Positions 11,507 to 20,067 are shown, numbered from the stretch's first letter. The stretch is 64,000 bases of DNA from Bradyrhizobium diazoefficiens (GCF_016612535.1 NZ_JAENXS010000001.1:2133501-2197500), one strand, 5' to 3'. A program made the numbers and translations. The notes: generated from the sequence alone by a model not told the origin.

Positions 11507-11530
11507 CAAAGTCGCTTCGAGAGGACTTTG
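11507..11530 (+). promoter_or_regulatory. Hairpin masking the hsp20 ribosome binding site (candidate RNA thermometer)
   Basis: CAAAGTC (11507-11513) pairs perfectly with GACTTTG (11524-11530). The intervening 10 bases contain GAGAG, and a minor CT/AG pairing can form inside. The only Shine-Dalgarno-like run before hsp20, AGAGGA at 11520-11525, lies partly in the loop and partly in the 3' arm, 11 bases before ATG 11537. The stem is short enough to melt at heat-shock temperature. It does not match the ROSE consensus that I know from rhizobial small heat-shock genes. Confidence 0.45.
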
Positions 11531-11536
11531 TAAACT

Positions 11537-11962
11537 ATGTCTCGTGTTCCCACGCTTTCCAGTCCGTTCCTTCTGGGCTTCGACGAGATCGAGCGCGTGC
11601 TCGACCGCGTCGTCAAAGGCGCCGACGGCTACCCTCCCTACAATATCGAGAGGTGCAGCGGATCGGACGGCCAGCCCGAGCGCCTGCGCATCACGCTGGC
11701 GGTCGCCGGATTCACCCGCGACCAACTCGATGTAACCATTGAGGAAAACCAGCTCGTCATTCGCGGGCGGCAGCAGGACGACAAGACCCGGCAATACATC
11801 CATCGCGGCATCGCCGCGCGCCACTTCCAGCGCACCTTCGTGCTGGCAGAGGGGATGCTGGTGTTGGGTGCGGATCTGAAGAACGGGCTGTTGTCGGTCG
11901 ATCTTGCCCGGCCTGAACCGGAGAGGATCGTTAAGACAATCGCTATCAATGAGCACGAATAA
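11537..11962 (+). CDS. Small heat-shock protein (Hsp20 family)
   Basis: ATP-independent holdase chaperone of 141 residues. The alpha-crystallin domain spans about residues 33-125: PYNIER at its start, LRITLAVAGFTRDQLDVTIE in the middle and GADLKNGLLSVDLARPEPE at the end, with the GLL variant of the family's A-x-x-x-G-V-L motif. The N-terminus SPFLLGFDEIERVLDRV is typical of rhizobial class A/B HspA-H proteins. The C-terminal IAI can act as the I-x-I oligomerisation motif. A possible thermosensing hairpin lies directly upstream and a DUF1150 gene 51 bases downstream. Confidence 0.93.
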   Translation: MSRVPTLSSPFLLGFDEIERVLDRVVKGADGYPPYNIERCSGSDGQPERLRITLAVAGFTRDQLDVTIEENQLVIRGRQQDDKTRQYIHRGIAARHFQRTFVLAEGMLVLGADLKNGLLSVDLARPEPERIVKTIAINEHE

Positions 11963-12013
11963 TGGAACGAGTAGCGGACTCGACCGCTTAGTTTCTGTGA
12001 AGGAGTCGAGACC

Positions 12014-12286
12014 ATGAGTGAAGGTCACGTTGCGTTCGAATATGAAGCCAAGGCCGTCTCGCCCGAGACGCTGGCAACCCTCGGCGAAGGTCACATCGCC
12101 TATGTGAAACAGATCCGCTCCGAGGATGTGCCCGGCCTGTTTCCCGAAGCGCCGAAGATTGCGCCCGGCCTCAAGCTTTTCGCGCTCCATTCCGCCGACG
12201 GCACGCCGATCATGCTGACCGACAGCCGCGAAGCCGCGGTCGCGAATGCCTGGAGCAACGAGCTGCAAGCGGTGAGCGTGCACTGA
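12014..12286 (+). CDS. DUF1150 family protein
   Basis: A 90-residue cytosolic protein of unknown function belonging to DUF1150, which occurs beside small heat-shock genes in many rhizobia. It has no signal peptide or membrane segment. Recognisable parts are LATLGEGHIAYVKQIRSEDV and LFALHSADGTPIMLTDSREA, followed by AVANAWSNEL. AGGAG sits about 9 bases upstream of ATG 12014. It is probably co-transcribed with hsp20 and ends just before a strong terminator, suggesting a stress-related role; the biochemical function is not known. Confidence 0.88.
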   Translation: MSEGHVAFEYEAKAVSPETLATLGEGHIAYVKQIRSEDVPGLFPEAPKIAPGLKLFALHSADGTPIMLTDSREAAVANAWSNELQAVSVH

Positions 12287-12320
12287 CACGCGCTTAGCGC
12301 GACATCTGCGAATTCAAATG

Positions 12321-12360
12321 CGCGGGCGTGTTTCGATCGAGGCACGCCCGCGTTTTCTTT
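12321..12360 (+). terminator. Strong Rho-independent terminator after hsp20-DUF1150
   Basis: CGCGGGCGTG (12321-12330) pairs perfectly with CACGCCCGCG (12343-12352) and is followed at once by TTTTCTTT. It lies 35 bases past the DUF1150 stop. Confidence 0.85.
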
Positions 12361-12380
12361 GAGCGCTTGGCAGGCGTATG

Positions 12381-13919
12381 CTAGTCGTCTGAGCGATCTG
12401 CCAGCCGCGCACGGATATCCGGCTTCAGCACCTTGCCCACCTTGGAGCGCGGCAGATCATCCCAGACTTCGATCTGCTTCGGCGTCTTGACGCTGCCGAT
12501 TCGCTGCTTGACGAAGGCCGCGAGCGCCGTCACATCGACGCTCTGGTCGGCGCGGGGCTGGACCACGGCGACGATCCGCTCACCCCATTTCTCGTCCGCC
12601 AGCCCGATCACGGCGCAATCCTGCACCGCCTCATGCGCCCGCAGCGCGTTCTCGACCTCGATCGAGTAGACGTTGAACCCGCCGGTGATGATCATGTCCT
12701 TGGCGCGATCGACGATATAGAGGTAGCCGTCCTCGTCGATGTAGCCGACGTCGCCGGTATGGTGCCAGCCATGCGCGGAGGCCTCCGCCGTGGCCTCTGG
12801 ATTTTTGTAATAGCCCTCCATCACCAGCGAACCGCGGACCACGATCTCACCGCGTGCGCCGGTCGGCAGCAAATTACCGTCGCCATCCATGATGCCGGCC
12901 TGCACCAGCGGGCTGATCCGCCCGGCCGAGGCGAGACGCTCCATCGCGATCGTGCCGTCGGCATTGTAATGCTCGTCCGGCGCCATCATCGAGATCATCA
13001 TCGGCGCCTCGGTCTGACCGAACAACTGCGCCATCGGCCCGATACGCTGGAGCGCCTCGGCAAGCCGCGTGGCCGAGATCGGCGCCGCGCCGTACCAGAA
13101 GCATTGCAGCGACCCGAGCTTCGCGGGGTCGAGCTTCGGATGATCGAGCAGCATGTAGATCACGGTCGGCGGCAGGAAGGTGTGCGTGACGCGATAGCGC
13201 TCAATCAAATCGAGAAATTGAGCGATGTCGGGGTGATGCATGATCACGATGCGGCCGCCGAGCGCCATGATCGGGAAACACAGCACGCCGGCCGCGTGGG
13301 TCAGCGGCGCAAGCGCGAGATAGATCGGACGGCCCTTGAAGGGATAGCCCATCAGCGTGAGTGCCGTCATGGCCTCGATGTTGCGGCCCGACAGCATGAC
13401 CCCCTTCGGCTTGCCGGTGGTGCCGCCGGTGCCGGGAATCATCGCGAGATCGTCGACCGTCTCGCGTTGATAGCGGTCGCCGGCAAGGCCGGCGAGCCAG
13501 CTGTCGAACGAGGGCGCGAAGGGTAACTCTGCATCGAGGCAGACGAGGGCGCGCAGCTTTGGCAGCTCTGCACGCACCGCCTCGACCATCGCCGCGAAGC
13601 TTGAATGAAACAGCAGCAGGCTGCAGTCGAATTGGTCGAGGATGATCTGATTTTCGGCCGCCTCGTTGCGCGGATTGATCGGGCACCAGACCGAGCCCGC
13701 GCGGGAAATGCCGAACACGCAAGCAAACGCGACCGGATCGTTGCCGGAAAGGATTGCGACCTTCTCGCCGGCACCAATGCCCGATCGCGCAAGGCCGCGC
13801 GCGACGCGGTAGCTCAGCGACTGCACTTCGCGATAGCTGAGATCGCGTCCATCCATGGTGAGGCATAACGCGTCGGGGCCGAGCGAGGCACCTTTGTCGA
13901 GGTAATCGATGAAGCGCAT
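12381..13919 (-). CDS. AMP-dependent acyl-CoA synthetase/ligase
   Basis: Adenylate-forming ligase of 512 residues that activates a carboxylic acid as acyl-AMP and then acyl-CoA. The phosphate-binding loop reads GTGGTTGKPKGVMLS (about residue 167), followed by APLTHAAGVLCFP, FGQTEAPM for the adenine region, HTGDVGYIDEDGYLYIVDR and the C-terminal lysine in LPRSKVGKVLK. I choose ATG 13919 (MRFIDYLDKG), although TTG 13928 is in frame. It is the last of three minus-strand genes after the SDR and the saccharopine-dehydrogenase-like gene, all facing away from a TetR gene, so a fatty or aromatic acid catabolic role is likely. Substrate unknown. Confidence 0.9.
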   Translation of the reverse strand: MRFIDYLDKGASLGPDALCLTMDGRDLSYREVQSLSYRVARGLARSGIGAGEKVAILSGNDPVAFACVFGISRAGSVWCPINPRNEAAENQIILDQFDCSLLLFHSSFAAMVEAVRAELPKLRALVCLDAELPFAPSFDSWLAGLAGDRYQRETVDDLAMIPGTGGTTGKPKGVMLSGRNIEAMTALTLMGYPFKGRPIYLALAPLTHAAGVLCFPIMALGGRIVIMHHPDIAQFLDLIERYRVTHTFLPPTVIYMLLDHPKLDPAKLGSLQCFWYGAAPISATRLAEALQRIGPMAQLFGQTEAPMMISMMAPDEHYNADGTIAMERLASAGRISPLVQAGIMDGDGNLLPTGARGEIVVRGSLVMEGYYKNPEATAEASAHGWHHTGDVGYIDEDGYLYIVDRAKDMIITGGFNVYSIEVENALRAHEAVQDCAVIGLADEKWGERIVAVVQPRADQSVDVTALAAFVKQRIGSVKTPKQIEVWDDLPRSKVGKVLKPDIRARLADRSDD

Positions 13920-13976
13920 GATCAACACCCGAAGCGGCAGCGGGTGACGCGGAGGACCGCGCCACCCATGATTTAC

Positions 13977-15107
13977 CTAATCGTGCACAGTCAGAATCGG
14001 TTTGCTGACGAGCCCGAAGCTGCGCAATTGACCGAGCAACTCGTGGTGGCCGAACGCCTGGCAGCCGGAGGCGAAGCCGACGCGCTTTGGTGGCTGCTGC
14101 AGCAGGTGCGCGGCGGCATAGGCCTGCAGCAGGCCGGTCTGCTTGTAGTTGCTGTTGCCGTTGATGACGCAGTGCGCGCGCCCTAATGGACCGGAGGCAT
14201 GCACCGAATCCATCGACTTGTTGACGCGCGGATTCTCGCGCGGTGGCATGGTGTTCATCACACCGGCCGCAGTCTGCGCCAACGCGGCGTAGCGATCGTC
14301 GGGATTCATGTCCTTTGTCGCCTCCAGCGCGGCAGCGACGATCTGCGGCACGCCCAGCATCAGCGCGCGGTTGAACACGCCACCCAGCACCTTCACGTTG
14401 GCGACGCGCGGATCGCGCTTGAACCACACCGGATGCGAAGTGCCGCCCCAGGGCAGCGCCAGCGCCAATTCGTGCTGCCCGGGGATGGCGAGGTTGGTGA
14501 GGCCGGCATCGGGCTGATGCTCGACGTATTTGTTCTGCTCCAGGTAGTAGGCCTTGGCCATCGCGGCGTTGACCAGGATGGTCTGTGTCGAGGCGATGGT
14601 CGGGCTCCCGCCCCAGAACACGGCGATATCAAGCGTATCGAGGCCGGGCGTCTCCAGGCACAGCTGCGCGGCGATCTCGCCGGTGGTGTACATCTGCGCG
14701 ATGCCCGGCGCTAACAGCAGGCCGGCATTGGCGAACTTCGTTCCCCACTCCTGCTCGAGCGTGATCAGCCAGTCCTGCTCGCCGGTGGTGTCGGTGTAGT
14801 GGCATCTGGAAGCCCAACAGGCCTGCACCACCTCACCGCCGAACTTGGCGAAGGGGCCGACTGTGTTGAGCACCACTGAGGCACCGTTGAACAACTCTGT
14901 CAGCGCGCTCACGGTGTGCGGTACTTCCACCACCTCGTAGTCGGCGGTCTCGATACCGGCCACGTTCGCCTTCATTGCAGCGTTGAGCTTCTCGGCGCTA
15001 CGGCCGGCGGCGATGAAGGGGATGTTGTACTCACGCAGATATTCACAGACCAGCCGGCCAGTATAGCCGGAAGCGCCATAGACGATGACGGGCTTCTTCG
15101 CACTCAT
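13977..15107 (-). CDS. Saccharopine dehydrogenase-like NAD(P)-binding protein
   Basis: A 376-residue protein with an N-terminal Rossmann fold (VIVYGASGYTGRLVCEYL, residues 7-24) and the core VVLNTVGPFAKFGGEVVQAC typical of the saccharopine-dehydrogenase/trans-acting enoyl-reductase superfamily. HYTDTTGEQDW also matches this superfamily. These enzymes act on varied substrates, so lysine metabolism is not implied. It lies 36 bases after the SDR and 57 before the acyl-CoA ligase on the same strand; this context suggests a redox step on a lipid or acyl intermediate. Confidence 0.85.
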   Translation of the reverse strand: MSAKKPVIVYGASGYTGRLVCEYLREYNIPFIAAGRSAEKLNAAMKANVAGIETADYEVVEVPHTVSALTELFNGASVVLNTVGPFAKFGGEVVQACWASRCHYTDTTGEQDWLITLEQEWGTKFANAGLLLAPGIAQMYTTGEIAAQLCLETPGLDTLDIAVFWGGSPTIASTQTILVNAAMAKAYYLEQNKYVEHQPDAGLTNLAIPGQHELALALPWGGTSHPVWFKRDPRVANVKVLGGVFNRALMLGVPQIVAAALEATKDMNPDDRYAALAQTAAGVMNTMPPRENPRVNKSMDSVHASGPLGRAHCVINGNSNYKQTGLLQAYAAAHLLQQPPKRVGFASGCQAFGHHELLGQLRSFGLVSKPILTVHD

Positions 15108-15143
15108 TGCGTTCCTCCGAAACGTTCGTTGCCGGGTTCTTTG

Positions 15144-15947
15144 CTACATGCCCATGCCACCATCGACCGGCAGTCCGATGCCGGTGATGAAGCGCGACTC
15201 GTTCGAGCACAGGAACACCGCGGCATCGCCAATGTCCGTGACCTCGGCGAGACGGCCGAGCGGGGTTTGCTCCACCACCGAGCCGACCGCGGCGTTGACG
15301 TCAGGCGCGAGCCCGACCTTGACGATGTCGTTGGCGAGCTGCATGCCCATATCGGTCGGGATCAGGCCGGGATAGATGCAGTTCACGCGCACGCCGAAAC
15401 CGAGCTTGCCGGCTTCCATCGCTCCGACTCGCGTCATGCGGTCGACCGCGGATTTGGTGCCCGAATAGACCGCGATGCCGGGAAAAGCGATCGTTGCCGC
15501 AACCGAGGCGATGTTGACGACGGCGCCACCCTTGCCAGCCGGCCCGGCCGGGCGCATCGCACGGAAGGCGTGCTTCATGCCGAGCACGGTGCCGACGATA
15601 TTGACGTCGCACATCCGCCGCGCGTCCTCAGCCTTGACCTCGGAGATAAGCGACGTGATCTCGATGCCGGCATTGTTGATCAGAATGTCGTAGCCGCCGA
15701 GGGTTGCGATGGTCTTGGCAACAGCACGCTCCCATTGAGCGTCGTCGGTGACGTCGAGCTGGACGAAGCCCGTCGCGACGTCTTCCTTTGCGATAGCGGC
15801 TGCGCTGGCACGGCCGGTCTCCTCCAGAATGTCGGCGATCATGATCGAGGCGCCGGCACGCGCCAATGCTTGCGCGATGGCCGCGCCGATTCCTCTAGCA
15901 CCGCCGGTGACCAGGGCTTTCCTGCCTGCAAGGCTCTTTCCACTCAT
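15144..15947 (-). CDS. Short-chain dehydrogenase/reductase (SDR)
   Basis: Classical SDR of 267 residues using NAD(P). The cofactor motif is TGGARGIGAAIAQALA (about residue 14), followed by ILINNAGIEI, catalytic Ser in VVNIASVAATIAF and Tyr-Lys in AVYSGTKSAVDR. It ends in FITGIGLPVDGGMGM. The start ATG 15947 has GGAGGAG 7-8 bases upstream; a longer open frame reaches 16121 but would run over the operators. It is first of a three-gene operon divergent from a TetR regulator, with twin palindromes in the shared region. Confidence 0.92.
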   Translation of the reverse strand: MSGKSLAGRKALVTGGARGIGAAIAQALARAGASIMIADILEETGRASAAAIAKEDVATGFVQLDVTDDAQWERAVAKTIATLGGYDILINNAGIEITSLISEVKAEDARRMCDVNIVGTVLGMKHAFRAMRPAGPAGKGGAVVNIASVAATIAFPGIAVYSGTKSAVDRMTRVGAMEAGKLGFGVRVNCIYPGLIPTDMGMQLANDIVKVGLAPDVNAAVGSVVEQTPLGRLAEVTDIGDAAVFLCSNESRFITGIGLPVDGGMGM

Positions 15948-16106
15948 GACGCACTCCTCCGTTGCTGGTGATTGATTCGTGCTGCGCCGATGGGCGCGCG
16001 CCAGATCGGTGGGCGCAGGCCTTTTGGCCGCACCCAGCGAAGCGTTCCTCCATGATCGGACGTCTTGACGAGTGTCCAAATTCTTGGTGCGAACCTCCGC
16101 CAAAAA

Positions 16107-16144
16107 CTTGACACTTGTCAAGAACGAATTTGACAGTTGTCAAA
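16107..16144. promoter_or_regulatory. Twin 16-bp palindromic operators, probable TetR sites
   Basis: CTTGACA-CT-TGTCAAG (16107-16122) and TTTGACA-GT-TGTCAAA (16129-16144) are perfect palindromes with 7-bp arms sharing the core TTGACA/TGTCAA. Their centres are 22 bp apart, two helical turns, so bound dimers would lie on one face. They lie between the divergent SDR and TetR genes. The TTGACA element may itself be a -35 hexamer, which would let repressor block polymerase. Confidence 0.75.
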
Positions 16145-16227
16145 GGAGGTGGTTGTGAGGGGGTGGAGCTATTCCGCGGTCGACGCGGTATAAGTCCTTG
16201 AAAGAACGGGACTGAGGAAAGGACGAG

Positions 16228-16866
16228 ATGGCGCGGCAGGTGACGGGAGCGGCCCGGCGTGTGGCTGATGCGGCCGAGGTGCTGCGCGACGAGAAGTTCA
16301 ACGCCCGACGCGTTGAGCTTGCCGAGGCCGCACTCGAAACGCTTGGAGAGCTCGGCTTCGCACGCACCAGCCTGCGTGAAATCGCGCAGAACTCGGCGTT
16401 CACGCACGGCGTGTTCCACTATTATTTCAGCGACAAGCTCGATCTGATCTGCTGCTGCGTCCGCCACTACAAGGCGAAGTGCGTGACGCGATATGACGAT
16501 GTCGTCGCGACCGCAACGAGCCGCGACGAATTGACGGAGGGTTTCCTCGCCAAGCTCGCAGCAACGCTGCAGAACGAAGCCCGCATGCACCGCCTTTGGT
16601 ACGACCTGCGCTCGCAGGCGATGTTCGAGGCCGCGTTTCGCAAGGATGTCCTTGAGATCGACAAGAGCCTGGAGGCGATGATCTGGCGCATCACCTCCCG
16701 CTTTGCCGAACTCGGCGGCAAGCGGCCGGCGGCATCGCCAGCCGCGCTTTATGCCCTGTTCGACGGTCTATTCCAGAGTGCGCTGCTCAAGCAGCTCGCG
16801 GGTGACAAGACGGCGATTCCCGAACTGCTCGACGAAGTCCGGCGCCTGCTGCCGACGGTCTGCTGA
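16228..16866 (+). CDS. TetR/AcrR family transcriptional regulator
   Basis: A 212-residue repressor-like protein. The N-terminal helix-turn-helix is at about residues 30-75: ALETLGELGFARTSLREIAQNS, followed by the recognition helix region AFTHGVFHYYFSDKLDLI. The rest is a helical ligand-binding domain with cysteines in LICCCVRHYKAKC. It is divergent from the SDR/saccharopine-DH-like/acyl-CoA-ligase operon and has twin palindromes 84 bases upstream. It most likely represses that operon and itself until an acyl-CoA or acid inducer appears. Confidence 0.92.
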   Translation: MARQVTGAARRVADAAEVLRDEKFNARRVELAEAALETLGELGFARTSLREIAQNSAFTHGVFHYYFSDKLDLICCCVRHYKAKCVTRYDDVVATATSRDELTEGFLAKLAATLQNEARMHRLWYDLRSQAMFEAAFRKDVLEIDKSLEAMIWRITSRFAELGGKRPAASPAALYALFDGLFQSALLKQLAGDKTAIPELLDEVRRLLPTVC

Positions 16867-16935
16867 GGCGCACGAGCGGCGCCCACCAAGGCGTGGCCAA
16901 AAATTTCTGTCCGGGAATGGCCGCAATGCGAGCCG

Positions 16936-17397
16936 TTATGCCGCCGTCGCCGGCGGCAGGGCGAGCACGGAATAGATCGCCTGGGCATCGCGCGAGGCGC
17001 GGAGTTTTTTGGCGATGTCCTGGTCGCGCAGCAGGCGGGCGATGCGGGCGAGGGCCTTGAGATGATCGGCGCCGGCGCCTTCGGGAGCGAGCAGCAGGAA
17101 CACCAGATCGACCGGCTGGCCGTCCATCGCCTCGAAATCGATCGGGCGATCGAGCCGGGCGAACAGGCCGAAGATCTTTTCCAGCTTGGGCAGCTTGCCA
17201 TGGGGAATGGCGACGCCGTAACCGACCGCGGTGGTGCCGAGCTTCTCACGCTGGAGCAGCACCTCGAACACCGCGCGCTCGTTCTGGCCGGTCAGCTCGG
17301 CGGCCTTGGCCGCGAGTTCCTGGAGCGCCTGCTTCTTGCTGTTGACCTTCAATGCCGGAAGTATCGCCTCGGGCGCGACCAGATCGGTAATCGGCAT
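16936..17397 (-). CDS. ptsN: PTS IIA-like nitrogen regulatory protein
   Basis: EIIA-Ntr of the nitrogen phosphotransferase system, 153 residues, which receives phosphate from NPr and regulates targets such as potassium transport. The phosphorylated histidine is in VGYGVAIPHGKLPKL (about residue 67). LVAPEAILPALKVNSKKQAL at the N-terminus and LKALARIARLLRD at the C-terminus are typical. It closes the conserved lptC-lptA-lptB-rpoN-hpf-ptsN gene run on this strand, with a 295-base gap after hpf containing a long hairpin. Confidence 0.95.
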   Translation of the reverse strand: MPITDLVAPEAILPALKVNSKKQALQELAAKAAELTGQNERAVFEVLLQREKLGTTAVGYGVAIPHGKLPKLEKIFGLFARLDRPIDFEAMDGQPVDLVFLLLAPEGAGADHLKALARIARLLRDQDIAKKLRASRDAQAIYSVLALPPATAA

Positions 17398-17438
17398 GGA
17401 AGTGTTCCGAGGTGAATTAAACCGTCAGGTTCCGAATT

Positions 17439-17465
17439 GGCCGGCTCGATCAATCGAGCCCGGCC
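17439..17465. other. Stem-loop between hpf and ptsN
   Basis: GGCCGGCTCGAT and ATCGAGCCCGGCC form a near-perfect hairpin with one bulged base and a two-base spacer, 42 bases upstream of ptsN on the minus strand. There is no clear T-tract, so it may be an mRNA processing or attenuation structure. Confidence 0.35.
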
Positions 17466-17692
17466 GGAGTCAAGAAGATGAAGCAGGAAGCGGACTTAGC
17501 CAAAGTTCGGCAAGTCCAGATGTGGGGCGCTTCTACTCCAACGCAATCCCGGTGCCAACTCCCGCGTGCGGCTTTGCCACCGTCATTGTTAAGGGCTGTG
17601 GTTGATACGGGGTCACCGTTTTCCGGGGCTGGATTTCTTGTTTTGACGCGTTTTCTTGACGCGAACCGGCATACACTTCGCCCGAAAACGCT

Positions 17693-18292
17693 CTAACCGC
17701 CCGATTTGGCGCCGGGCGGGTCGATCCAGCCGACATTGCCGTCGGCCCGGCGGTAGATGATGTTCACCCGGCCCGAGGAACCATGCTGGAATACCAGGCA
17801 GGGTGCCCCGCTGAGATCCAGTTCCATGACGGCTTCGCTGACCGACAGCTGCTTCAGCGACGTCGTTGCCTCAGCGATGATCACGGGGCTGTAGCCGGTG
17901 ACCTCGTCCTCGTCGTCGCCCTCGCCGGGGGCTTCCAGCACGTAGCTGGTGGCGTCGAGCGCGGCCAGCGCCGCGGAGGCGACGTGGGCCTTGCGCGCCG
18001 AGCGGTCCTTGAGCCGGCTCTTGTAGCGCTTGAGGCGCTTCTCGATCATCACGAGCGCCTGGTCGGCGCTGGCATAGGCGTCCTGCGCGTTCGAATCGGC
18101 TTCGAGCGTGATTCCCGAATCGAGATGCAGCGCACAGTCGGTGCGGAATCCGAAGCCGTCCTTGGAGAGCGTGATGTGGCCGGAATAATTGCCGTCGAAA
18201 TATTTACGGAGGACCTCTTCGGTCCGGTCGGAAACACGGCCGCGCAGGGCCTCTCCGACGCTGACGCTCTTGCCCGAAATGCGGAGAGTCAT
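17693..18292 (-). CDS. hpf: Ribosome hibernation promoting factor, long form
   Basis: A 199-residue protein that binds the 30S subunit and dimerises ribosomes in stationary phase. The N-terminal RaiA/HPF domain (about residues 1-105) starts MTLRISGKSVSVGEALR and includes ADQALVMIEKRLKRYKSRL. The C-terminal dimerisation domain (about 135-199) has LSVSEAVMELDLSGAPCLVF and ends RRADGNVGWIDPP. The two-domain layout marks the long form, which forms 100S dimers alone. It lies between rpoN and ptsN, a standard arrangement. Confidence 0.95.
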   Translation of the reverse strand: MTLRISGKSVSVGEALRGRVSDRTEEVLRKYFDGNYSGHITLSKDGFGFRTDCALHLDSGITLEADSNAQDAYASADQALVMIEKRLKRYKSRLKDRSARKAHVASAALAALDATSYVLEAPGEGDDEDEVTGYSPVIIAEATTSLKQLSVSEAVMELDLSGAPCLVFQHGSSGRVNIIYRRADGNVGWIDPPGAKSGG

Positions 18293-18453
18293 GTGAACCT
18301 CGCTTGGTTAGGTTCTTGGCTGCGCATGATCTCCCGCAAACGCGTGCCGCGTTTGTCGGGAGGGAAAACCGTTGCAGATTTTTCCGGATCATGCGCGCGC
18401 ATGGATCGGCCTCGATGGGGAGATGAGAGTAGCGCGATTTCGCGCCAGCGCAA

Positions 18454-20067
18454 TCAGGCCGGCTCGGTGTTGCGGGAGCGATCGGACATTGCGGTAGCAA
18501 GGACGTTACCAAGAGCGCTCTGCTTGTCGCGGCGGCGTTGCACCGAGGACGGAATGCGCATGGCTTCGCGGTACTTCGCGACCGTGCGGCGGGCAATATC
18601 AATGCCCGAGGCGCGCAAGCGTTCCACGATGGTGTCGTCCGACAGGATCGCGGCAGGCGCTTCCGAATCGATCAGCTGCTTGATGTGGTGACGCACCGCT
18701 TCCGCCGAATGCGCCTCGCCGCCGTCGGCCGAGGCGATCGACGCCGTGAAGAAATATTTCAACTCGAATGTGCCGCGATTTGTCGCCATGTATTTGTTGG
18801 CGGTGACGCGCGACACCGTGGATTCATGCATCTGGATGGCGTCGGCGACGGCCTTCAGATTCAGCGGCCTCAAATGCGCCACGCCATGGGTGAAGAAGCC
18901 GTCCTGCTGGCGCACGATCTCGGTTGCGACCTTCAGGATGGTACGGGCGCGCTGGTCGAGCGCGCGCACCAGCCAGGTCGCGTTCTGCAGCGCATCGGTG
19001 AAATACGACTTGTCGCCGTCCTTGCCGATCTTCTTCGAGAGCTGGGAATAATAGGTCTGGTTGACCAGCACGCGCGGCAAGGTGTCGCTGTTGAGCTCGA
19101 CATGCCAGCCACCATCCGGACCCGGGCGGACATAGACGTCCGGCACCATGGTCTGAAGTCGCGCCGAGCCGAACTTCATGCCGGGCTTGGGGTTGAGCCG
19201 GCGGATCTCGCCGATCATATCGGCGATGTCCTCGTCGTCGACGCCGCAGACCTTGCGAAGGCCTGCAATGTCGCGCTTGGCGAGGAGATCGAGATGCTCG
19301 ACGAGGGCCTGCATCGCCGGATCGTAACGATCGAGCTCGCGGAGCTGGATTGCGAGGCATTCGCTCAGATTACGTGCGCAGACGCCGGGCGGGTCGAATT
19401 TTTGCAGCACGGCAAGAACGTGATCGACGTCGGCTTGCGTTGCGCCAAGCCGCTCGGCGGCTTGTCCGAGATCGGGCGGCAGATAGCCGGCTTCGTCGAC
19501 GAGGTCGATCAGGTACTGCCCGATCATGCGCTGCGCCGCGCCGGTGAAGGCGACCGATAGCTGCTCGGCAAGATGGTCGCCGAGCGTGGTTTCCGCGGCG
19601 ACGAAGGCTTCGAGATTGTAGTCCTCGTCACCGGAGGCGCCGCCGCCCCATTCCGTGTAGGTGGTCGGCGCCGCATCCTGGGCGTTGCGCGCAGCCGCCT
19701 CGGCCGGCTCCTCGGAGAAGACGTTGTCCAGGCCCGTGTCCAGGGTCTGCTCGATCTCGGCGCGGGTGCCGAGATCCTTGCTCATCCATTCTTCCTGGCC
19801 GGGCTCGAAGGCCTCGCCCGGGCCGCCGCCCGGTTCGTCATTGTGGCCGCCGTCGGAATCGTTGAACTGGCCGGCCTCGGCCGGGGCTTCGCCCGCGGGG
19901 GCCTCGTCATTGGCCCGCTCCAGGAGGGGATTACGCTCGAGTTCCTCTTCCACGAAGGTCGTGAGATCGAGATTGGACAATTGCAGCAGCTTGATCGCCT
20001 GCATCAACTGCGGCGTCATCACCAGCGACTGCGATTGCCGGAACTCTAATCTCTGCGTAAGCGCCAT
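18454..20067 (-). CDS. rpoN: RNA polymerase sigma-54 factor
   Basis: Sigma-54 recognises -24/-12 promoters and needs an AAA+ activator; in rhizobia it is central to nitrogen fixation and nitrogen assimilation genes. The 537-residue protein has the Gln/Leu-rich region I (LEFRQSQSLVMTPQLMQAIK), an acidic region II of about residues 60-130, the core-binding domain, and the C-terminal DNA-binding part with HESTVSRVTANK and the RpoN box ARRTVAKYREAMRIPSS near residue 500. It sits between lptB and hpf. Some rhizobia carry two rpoN copies; this genomic context is that of the housekeeping-type locus. Confidence 0.96.
   Translation of the reverse strand: MALTQRLEFRQSQSLVMTPQLMQAIKLLQLSNLDLTTFVEEELERNPLLERANDEAPAGEAPAEAGQFNDSDGGHNDEPGGGPGEAFEPGQEEWMSKDLGTRAEIEQTLDTGLDNVFSEEPAEAAARNAQDAAPTTYTEWGGGASGDEDYNLEAFVAAETTLGDHLAEQLSVAFTGAAQRMIGQYLIDLVDEAGYLPPDLGQAAERLGATQADVDHVLAVLQKFDPPGVCARNLSECLAIQLRELDRYDPAMQALVEHLDLLAKRDIAGLRKVCGVDDEDIADMIGEIRRLNPKPGMKFGSARLQTMVPDVYVRPGPDGGWHVELNSDTLPRVLVNQTYYSQLSKKIGKDGDKSYFTDALQNATWLVRALDQRARTILKVATEIVRQQDGFFTHGVAHLRPLNLKAVADAIQMHESTVSRVTANKYMATNRGTFELKYFFTASIASADGGEAHSAEAVRHHIKQLIDSEAPAAILSDDTIVERLRASGIDIARRTVAKYREAMRIPSSVQRRRDKQSALGNVLATAMSDRSRNTEPA

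Noticed and set aside
11400..11536. ROSE element upstream of hsp20
   Set aside because: The characteristic ROSE 3' hairpin with its U/CUGCU anti-Shine-Dalgarno is not apparent; only a simpler stem is supported.
9881..12289. 802-codon minus-strand reading frame over ugpC and hsp20
   Set aside because: It is antisense to several well-supported genes, with shadow-type composition and no motif.
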